Source: Barthelona sp. PCE (taxonomy: Eukaryota; Metamonada: BaSk clade). Taken from it: 64,000 bases of DNA. Made by a program: the position numbers and the translations under genes. Below, piece after piece: positions 53,037-61,200 of this stretch. The stretch covers positions 1,426,001 to 1,490,000 of the forward strand of contig JAUFOR010000002.1 in the NCBI GenBank assembly GCA_040285745.1, read 5' to 3'. Within the stretch, counting starts at the first letter, position 1; each line of letters starts with the position of its first letter. The notes under the pieces are model-generated. The model ran no database searches. It was given only the letters and a program-made list of their open reading frames with translations, and had not been told where the DNA came from.

Positions 53037-53306
53037 ATATCAAAAATGGTTGTTTGTCACATATTTTTTTGTTGCTTTGGGAATTATCGGTATATGGATT
53101 GTGGCATATGGGGTTGTACGGTGGTATATCCATATGGCACGGTTTGAAGCACAGTGAAATGTCTTAAATGCTGAAATCAGTGCAGGTTTCGACTTCTAGT
53201 ATATTTACACAAATTTCTTAAGATTGCACGGTTGTATAAGGTATATTTTATTCTATTGAACTGAATACTGTAAGCAAAAACCTGCTTTTACTTAATATAT
53301 CTTAAT

Positions 53307-54048
53307 ATGTCCGATTCTAGCAGCCGCGCCATCATCAAAAACGCAGATATGTCTGAGGACATGTATGTTTACCCACTTTTGCATTTTTTAGGCGTTTAAC
53401 GACTTTTAAATGCGAAAAAAGAAGTGTTTATGTTTTAGCTTACATTTAGGCAGCAGTATGTACATTATTTGCGCATGTTAGGGTATTACTGAGATATGTT
53501 GCGGTGCGATGGACTATGTACGAGCGTATTTTACAATTTGAATTGCTTAACTTAGCCATCTATCCTTTGTACTGATATGGTGATCTTTTACGTCAATGCT
53601 CCTCACATAATGGACAACGGGCAAGCGAAGATTGTTTTGGCAAAGAAAGTTTTTTTTTTTGTTGTGTCAGTATTGTTTCGTATCTCAAAAAATATCCCTA
53701 CATGTTCATCAAGATTCGAATATTGATGAAAACTAACACCTAGAGACGCCATTGACTGCGCTCAGTCCGCTCTCGAGAAGTTCAACATCGAGAAAGACAT
53801 TGCAAGCTACATTAAGAAGGAATTCGAGTATGCTTTTTGAATTGGCACCCCTAAATATGATCTTATGGTTGTATAATAAGTTTTTGGATGCCTGATTTTT
53901 TAGTTTATTAATATTTAGTCGCAAATACGGTTCTTCCTGGCACTGCATCGTGGGTAGAGCCTTCGGCAGTTATGTCACCCACGAGACCAAGCACTTTATC
54001 TACTTCTACAAGGGTCAGCTCGCTTTCTTGCTCTTCAGATCCGGTTAA
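53307..54048 (+). CDS. LC8 dynein light chain with three introns and a 6-base microexon
   Basis: A 91-residue protein from exons 53307-53362, 53450-53455, 53744-53827 and 53919-54048. The product keeps LC8 features nearly throughout: [77 protein letters not shown]8 is a dimeric hub that binds TQT-type motifs and dynein intermediate chain. The second exon is only GCAGCA. It completes the methionine and supplies the conserved Gln-Gln; without it the reading stays in frame but the conserved MQQ becomes I. Introns are 87, 288 and 91 bases, all GTATGY...TAG. Confidence 0.93.
53363..53449 (+). other. LC8 intron 1
   Basis: 87 bases, GTATGTTTAC to GCTTACATTTAG. It interrupts the ATG codon of Met after phase 2 (AT|G). 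The 3' element fits the shared 12-base consensus. Confidence 0.87.
53450..53455 (+). other. 6-base LC8 microexon
   Basis: GCAGCA lies between TTTAG and GTATGT. Joined to the flanks it gives ATG CAG CAA, the conserved MQQ of LC8. The residue conservation is the evidence, as no transcript is available here. Confidence 0.85.
53456..53743 (+). other. LC8 intron 2
   Basis: 288 bases, GTATGTACAT to ACTAACACCTAG. The last 12 bases carry a branch-point-like ACTAAC six bases before the end, closest of all four introns to the Giardia/Trichomonas 3' motif. Confidence 0.87.
53828..53918 (+). other. LC8 intron 3
   Basis: 91 bases, GTATGCTTTT to ATTAATATTTAG. It splits the Asp codon (GA|T) of the conserved KKEFDRKYG. 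The downstream exon runs to the stop at 54048. Confidence 0.87.
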
Positions 54049-54166
54049 GTGAAATTATGTTGTAAACTCTGTTATTTTACCTCCTCCTTTATTATTAATG
54101 AAAACTACACATATTTATGTTATGTTGTTAATAGTAGAAAAGTGACTCAAAAATATTTAACACTAT

Positions 54167-55135
54167 TTAAAGCTTTTTTGCAAAAAAGTTGACAAATTCT
54201 GATTGCTCACCACGTATAATATCTTTATCTTTCATATACAATCCTAATAATTTTAACTCTTTTGAATATTTCTGCTCAGTAACAGAATCTATATCAATGT
54301 TATATGTCTCAAAGACTTTAAGAACTGAAAGAATCTCATCCATCCGGTTAAAAATATCACAATCTGTTAAGTCATAGATAAATTCCCAATCTTCACTTGA
54401 TTCATACCCGTACTGATATCTCATCCAAAATTCATATTGCTCATTATCCATCCATACCCGAAATATCATCGAATTCTCACTGAATATGTGTAAACACCCA
54501 AGCATAAAATATAAAACAAAATTGTAAAACTCACTTTCTATTGTCATTGGATCAAATGAATTGGATGACATGAACGCGGTGAATTGTTTATAAAATGAAC
54601 TACATGCTTCCATTGTATGAGCAAAGAAATCTAAAGAGTGGCAACCATTGTCATTGGCAAAGAACTCGTTTATCAAGAACCAACCCTCATCTCTACTCTC
54701 TTTAAGGATGCTCAGCAGCGTTTTGCTGTACAAAAAAAAGTTCTCTGAATGATATGCTGATGATTGCACATTGGTTAAAAAATGTGTAAAAAATTGGAAC
54801 TCATTGTTGATGCGCATATACAACATTTGCCTTAATAGTGTGCCCAAATGTTCGTGCTCACCATATCCCAAGTGCTTACAAAGCGAATAAATAATCTTAA
54901 CGGGTACTATTTGTGATATAACTATGGATTGGCAAGCAGATTTGGCCCTAGCCCTTTGCAGCACCTCCATCAGAATGTCTGTATCACTCAAATCACTCTT
55001 TTTCATCGGAAATTTGAAAGAAATGAGAAATGGTAGTGCAAACAGTTTTTCAGATCTGAGAAGATTTTTCATAATCAACAGACTAACGCTTGTGTTTGAA
55101 CCGTTTATTTGTACTGTAATGCGACTTTCCACCAT
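54167..55135 (-). CDS. Orphan protein, 322 residues
   Basis: I do not recognise this protein. It is 322 residues, helical-looking, rich in Phe, Ser and acidic residues (FFTHFLTNVQSS, SEDWEFIYDLTDCDIF), with no signal peptide or membrane segment. The start used is the ATG at 55135; a longer frame begins at a GTG. It is divergent from the giant gene across 113 bases. A distant likeness in composition to the orphan at 3036-4313 is noted but is not homology. Confidence 0.65.
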   Translation of the reverse strand: MVESRITVQINGSNTSVSLLIMKNLLRSEKLFALPFLISFKFPMKKSDLSDTDILMEVLQRARAKSACQSIVISQIVPVKIIYSLCKHLGYGEHEHLGTLLRQMLYMRINNEFQFFTHFLTNVQSSAYHSENFFLYSKTLLSILKESRDEGWFLINEFFANDNGCHSLDFFAHTMEACSSFYKQFTAFMSSNSFDPMTIESEFYNFVLYFMLGCLHIFSENSMIFRVWMDNEQYEFWMRYQYGYESSEDWEFIYDLTDCDIFNRMDEILSVLKVFETYNIDIDSVTEQKYSKELKLLGLYMKDKDIIRGEQSEFVNFFAKKL

Positions 55136-55248
55136 AGAAGGCTTTTTCTGCACAGGTTGGTTCTATTTAGAGAACATTTTAGAGCATTATCCGGTTTTTA
55201 ACTTTTTTCATCATTTATTTAGCTACTTGAATCTTAATAGCTTGGTGG

Positions 55249-58200
55249 ATGTTAAAGAAATTTACAAATCTTAAGATAGGTATATTTTTGTGCCTTTTGC
55301 TAGTTTCTCAAGCATCTGTGACAATTATAAAGGGCTTTGCAGACTCTGATCTCATCGACGGCTCCGATTCAAAGGGTAGAAGACTCCAATGCATTAATGG
55401 AGGCTCAATTTGTTTCCCTTGGGATCTTGCAGATATTGAGCAAACGAAGACCTACAGCAGTCTTAGATACGGAGAAGGTGCATCCAGCACCGCTAGTGCT
55501 TACATGAAACAGCACCCCCTGCTTCACCAGTATCCATTAACCAGCAACAGTGCAGGTACCGGAAACGGCCCTACTTTGACATGTAAGATGTATCCCACTT
55601 CTGAAAGTTATACCATCAAAACATACACTGTTACAATTGGATCAGGATCACTTGCTTGTGTGAATAGTTATGGTGTTTATTCGAGTTATTGTTCAGCAAG
55701 ATATTCGGTGGTGGTCACTGTCAATCCATCTACAAACTTAGATTATAGTATATCTATAACCGGTAGTTCTGTTTCAAGTACTTATTGCTATTTAAAAAGT
55801 TCTTTTAACATGAAATTTATTGATTATGAGACTAAATTGTTTACTCAAACTGCTGGATGTACCGATGGATGCACTGCAGTTGATGTGTCTGCCGATCCAA
55901 CATGTGCAAATGGAGGTGTACTTAAAACTAACCGTTATTGTGCATGTACATCAGGATTTGGAGGTCGTTCTTGTGAGGTAACGCTCACTGACGATGTCTA
56001 TTCCACTGCACCTTGGCTTGGTTATGAAACCACTTTCAAATCACTTTTTGAATTGGCTTCAACAACTTCTATCAAGGTTGCTGTTACAGTCAGTATTGAA
56101 TCGGGAATTTCTCCCAAACTTTTAAATCGATTCCCGGTCAAGGTTGATTTGTTCAAAGGCGGTGAGTTCGTCGAGACATTGGCTACTGATGCTTATGTTG
56201 GTGATATCCTCACAATTGACACTTCATCATTAGACGCTGACGCTGTTTACACGCTTCATTCATCATTTTATGATGGAAACCATACTTGGAATTTCAAACA
56301 CTCCAACTTCTACGGTTTCTATCTTTATACAACAGAACCAACCGCTACCAAGAAGAAGAGTTTGTATTCAACACTATTCCCAGTAATTAACAGTTTTGGT
56401 ACAGGTCAACAAGGTTATACTACATCTGTTTTCTATTCAACAATGGTTGCTCTCAGATCTTCCTATTCTTATTATTACAAGGTTTACTATTACCCATACT
56501 GTGACTTCTCTGTTTCCCCAACTCTAATTGATGTTGATTCAGGTACAGTTCGATTTTTCGAACCTGGAGACCAAGATTCAGAGTTTTACTCATGTTTCTA
56601 TCGTGAGATTGGTACATCAACTGGTTTAGCCAGTGTTACACCCGGCGGTAAACATTTATTTGAGAATATAGGTACTGTTAGTAGCATTGCTTATCGTAAA
56701 GATACTGTTGTTTTTTGTCCCCCTAATAGAGTATGTTCGACTGGCCAGTATGGTGCATTTATTGTGCAAAGACAAGGTCTTCCTGCAAAATTACATCATC
56801 TAATTGGAGGAGAGCATGGTGTTTATGCTGTTTTACATCGTAGAGATTCAGAATCAACAACTTCATCTTTTATCACAGCAACAACTTCGCATTTAATCAC
56901 TGAAAAAATGCATGGTCCTGCCAACACCCCTCCTTATAGAAATGACATTAGGAGAGATAATTTTGAATATGAAGGTGAAAAGATCGCAAAGGTTTTATCA
57001 TTGGAGGAACAGGGTGATTACTATCCGATGGGAATGTGCACAATCAATTCAATTGGTTCAGTTTACTCAGAAATCCCTTCTTACGGTAACACAATGGATT
57101 ATAAGTGTTATAATCCATCAGGGGCTGATTATGATTCGTCTTATGTTGACTTAAAACGTAAAGTGGTTGCTTCTCCTGGTGAACTTGTTTATTTGAGTGA
57201 ACAGGGAACTGTTTCTATCTCATCAGAATTGTACCCTCTGTACATGAAGGTATTGCCTGATTTGATCACGTTCACAACTGCAAAAGTATTCACATTTCCA
57301 TTAGAGCAGAACGTGTTTGGTTATATGTTTTACATTAAGATGCCAAATAAGCCAATTCGAGCTACAACAACATTGGCAGAAAATACATACGGATGGAATG
57401 TCGCGGTTGGTATGATTGAGAATCCTACCATGCTCCCGTGTCAAAGAAGTCTGTTCATTCAGGATTACACGTTTGATCCAGAGGTTACATACACTATCAC
57501 AATTTGTTATGGTCAAACAACAGCAGATATTCCAACTATTACTTTCCAGGATACCGTTGAGCTCTACCCTGCTGCTACTGCTACTGAGAAAACATTTGGC
57601 AGTTGGACTGTTACTACAACACAGCCTTTATCCACTCGTTTGTATTATGCTTTTGCTGACATAACTCCTCTTACACACGTGACACCTGCAGCGTACATTA
57701 CTGCTACAGGAACAGTCACATCAACATCAAACCCCAATTTTGGTTTCCTACATGCCACAAGAAAGGACGGAACAACATTCAAGACTCTTGACTGGGCAGC
57801 ATTCTGGCGCCAAGCGGATGATCAGGATCAACCGATGGTTGGTTACGATGATAAGAAGCTTGGACTGAATGTGATGTCGAATCTTGGATCGCCTGCGATT
57901 GGCGCCTTCAACGCTTCATTTGCTTCATTCACGTACTCTTCGGGACACAACCAAGGCTTTGATTTGGAGGAAAGTACTGATTTCTGCCGTACTGGTACTG
58001 GTAATTCTGCTGGTGTCGATCGTTGCACTTGTGGTGATGATTTCTATGGTGATAACTGTCAATACATGATCATTGATGGCGAAGCAACCAGCGACTGGAC
58101 ATACACTGTTGCTCGTGATACCCGCTATCTACCCAACGTTTTCAAGTTTACCCCTCAAGCGCTTGCTACAGTCAGGAACGTAAAGGCTCTCTATAACGTC

Positions 58201-61200
58201 TCAGTGCCCCTTTACATCAAGGTTAAGTTCCCTTATGTTACTGAAGATCGAGTGAATTTTGGTCACATCTCAGTTTCCACCTTTGAACCACGCACGTATT
58301 ACGATGGTGAGTTTAATCTTACCACCATTGAAGATTACATTGTTATCAAGAACACAACAGGTATGGGTGATGTTTATCAGATGGTTAATATTCCTCTTGA
58401 CACTGATGATGATGTCTATGTTCTCACACAGTTCGGTATGGTTGGCGCTGAGATCAGTGTCGGTTTCGAATGTGCCGCGAACTGCCATGGTATTGGTATA
58501 TGTGGTTACGATGGTTCATGTAGTGACTGTGCGCATGCTGATCGTTTTTGTAATGCAGATTTCTATCCCAGTGGTTGTCCCCCGGGTAAGTATATCAAGC
58601 AAGATGACGGTTCATGTGAGCCTGTTTGCGATGAACTTCCTGATAATGCCGACTGTGTTGCCCCTGATGTCTTCGTATGTAAGGGTGGCTACGAGTTGAA
58701 CGCTGATGAGACTTTATGTGTCGAGGCATGCACTCTAGACTGTGTCACAAACAGCAAGTGCGTTCGTCACAATGTCTCATATCAAGAATGCGTTCCCAAG
58801 GACGGATACAAGTGGGTTGATATCGCTGAACAGACCCTGGGCGTCGAGCCCATCTGTGCCAACGGATGCCCCAAGAACTCGCGTTGTAACGCCCCAGATA
58901 CATGTGCATGTATGCCTGACTACTCTTATGATCAGAGCAGCGGTGCGTGTGAGCCAAACGTGGACTTTGATTTCACTGTTTCAGCTCCATACTATGAGGT
59001 GTTTAACGGTAAGTCTAACTATTACCGAAGTGGTGATACTATTTCCGGTACAGTTGAGGTTAGTTTCAACAATAAGCCAGTTGCTTATTTCCAAGCGTCC
59101 ATTTTATACATGCAACTATCATGTAATGGAGGAAAGAACAACAAGATATTTACTACAGGTGTCTTTTCCAAGAATGGAAAGTACAACTATGGTTTTAAAC
59201 TTGATTCATTCGGTGTTTGCGAGCTGAATCTTATTCATAAGCAGAAATCTGTTGGAAAAGCAAAGATATTTGTTGGTTACAGCACAGATCAAACCCCAAA
59301 GGCTCGCCTTTCCAGATCTTATGGTACCACATCTTTCTCAGTGCACGGTTATATTTTCGATAACATCATTAAATCTCCTATCCGTACTGAGTACAGCTCA
59401 CTTAACTATGTAGATGGTGATTTTACGCTTGAAATAGATTGTGACTCTTATGTCACATCACCTTTTTCACTGAATACTGTTGTTAATTTCGTAGAATTAG
59501 GTCAGTACAATCATAACATGGAGGATTATTTCACTTGTGACGTTAAGTTGCAAAAGGATGGTGTGTACTATGTTGATGAAACGGTTAAAGCAAAGCTTAA
59601 CTATAGCATGGAGTTTTATGATCTGAACGGTAAGAAACCATTTGTTTTTGTTGAAGGTTATTCTCGTCGTCTGCGTTTGTTACCTCATAATAATGTTAAC
59701 GATATGAACATCGATGTTTCTTTCGATGGGGATATTGGAAGCAAATGTAATGTTGATCTGAGAACTACACATTGTGTACATGATAATATTGGATCGTTAA
59801 AAATGTGTTACAATCCTACTGATTGGGCATCAACAATCACAGACAAGATCGTTCGTGGAAACAACGCATCTCACTCTCACTGGGTTGATGTTGTTGTTTA
59901 CGGATGTACTGGTGTTGTTAGCCAGCCAAATACCGAGACTATTGGCAGTATTATTGTCGAGACTCGTCCTGACTCCATTGCAGAAGAGTGGGCTGCTGTT
60001 TCCAAGCATCCTTGTGTTTTGACAAATGCTTTTACGAAGATAGAAATGGTTGGTCGCAGCCATCTCAAGGTTGAAACAGCTTTCGATAACAGCGATAAAC
60101 GTCACTCACATACTCAGTACATTGTACCTTGGAACGTTGAAAAGAGTATTGACCCAGCTCGTCCTGAATGTGTTGAATCTCGTTTCGGTGATTTCTCGAA
60201 TGGTTATTTGTTTGTTGGCGACCAACTTCGTTCGAGAGATTTGGCCATCAATTATCCCTCAAATGCTGTCTTTAAGGATGGTAGATACTCATATAAGGCC
60301 GAAAGATATTCCAAGGCTGATGAGCAGGAGCAATTTTATTTGGAGGTTGCAGATTTTGATTTTACTGAGTTTGAGATTTCCGAATCTTCACTTTGTGGAG
60401 AAACACTCTTCCAGGGTAAGAACTGGACAACTGAACCTTATGTCAAGGTCGGTATGCTTTGTAATGATCCTTTCACCATTGAGCTTCGATCTGAGGGTGG
60501 TTCCACATTACAATCCGCTTCAGCAATGAGCGACATTGATTTTGCTTCATTGACACCAAATACTTATCAGCTCTACGTTTCTAGAACTGATATGTATGGT
60601 ACAACAAGGGAGAATACATGTAATTTCAAGGTACAGGATCAAAATTACTGTGCTCGTGTGATGTTTTCAAACACAGATGTTGTTAAAACCAATCGTCCAA
60701 GTCTTTTATATTACTTCAGTCACAGTCATATGTACAAGTTTTCACATCTCGATATCGAGCAGATCTCTGGTCCCCAGAACGTAACTTTTGAATTTGATGA
60801 GTATCGTAATGCTATTCGCAATAAGGGTCAGTTCATGCTACCTGGTACATACCGTTTCAGACATAATATTACGCTAACAAAGATGAGTGACAACTCCGAT
60901 TGCATGCGTGAGTTAAAGTCATTCTCGTTCAAGGTTGAGTATCCCGAGATCACTGTCAAACCCAAGAAGACTCATGTGACAACAAGTATGTCAGACCCCC
61001 TAACTGTCAACCACATTGTGTATGATAAATTGTACGGTACAAGTGATGGTTTCACATATTCATGGGCATGTCGTGCGTACAACGAAACACGCATGAGATA
61101 TGACAATGAATTGTGTGACACTATCATGCCCGGTATCAAGTCTCGCGCTTTGATATTACAGCCTGAACAGCTGGCTTTGCTTGAAGATAATACAAACATG

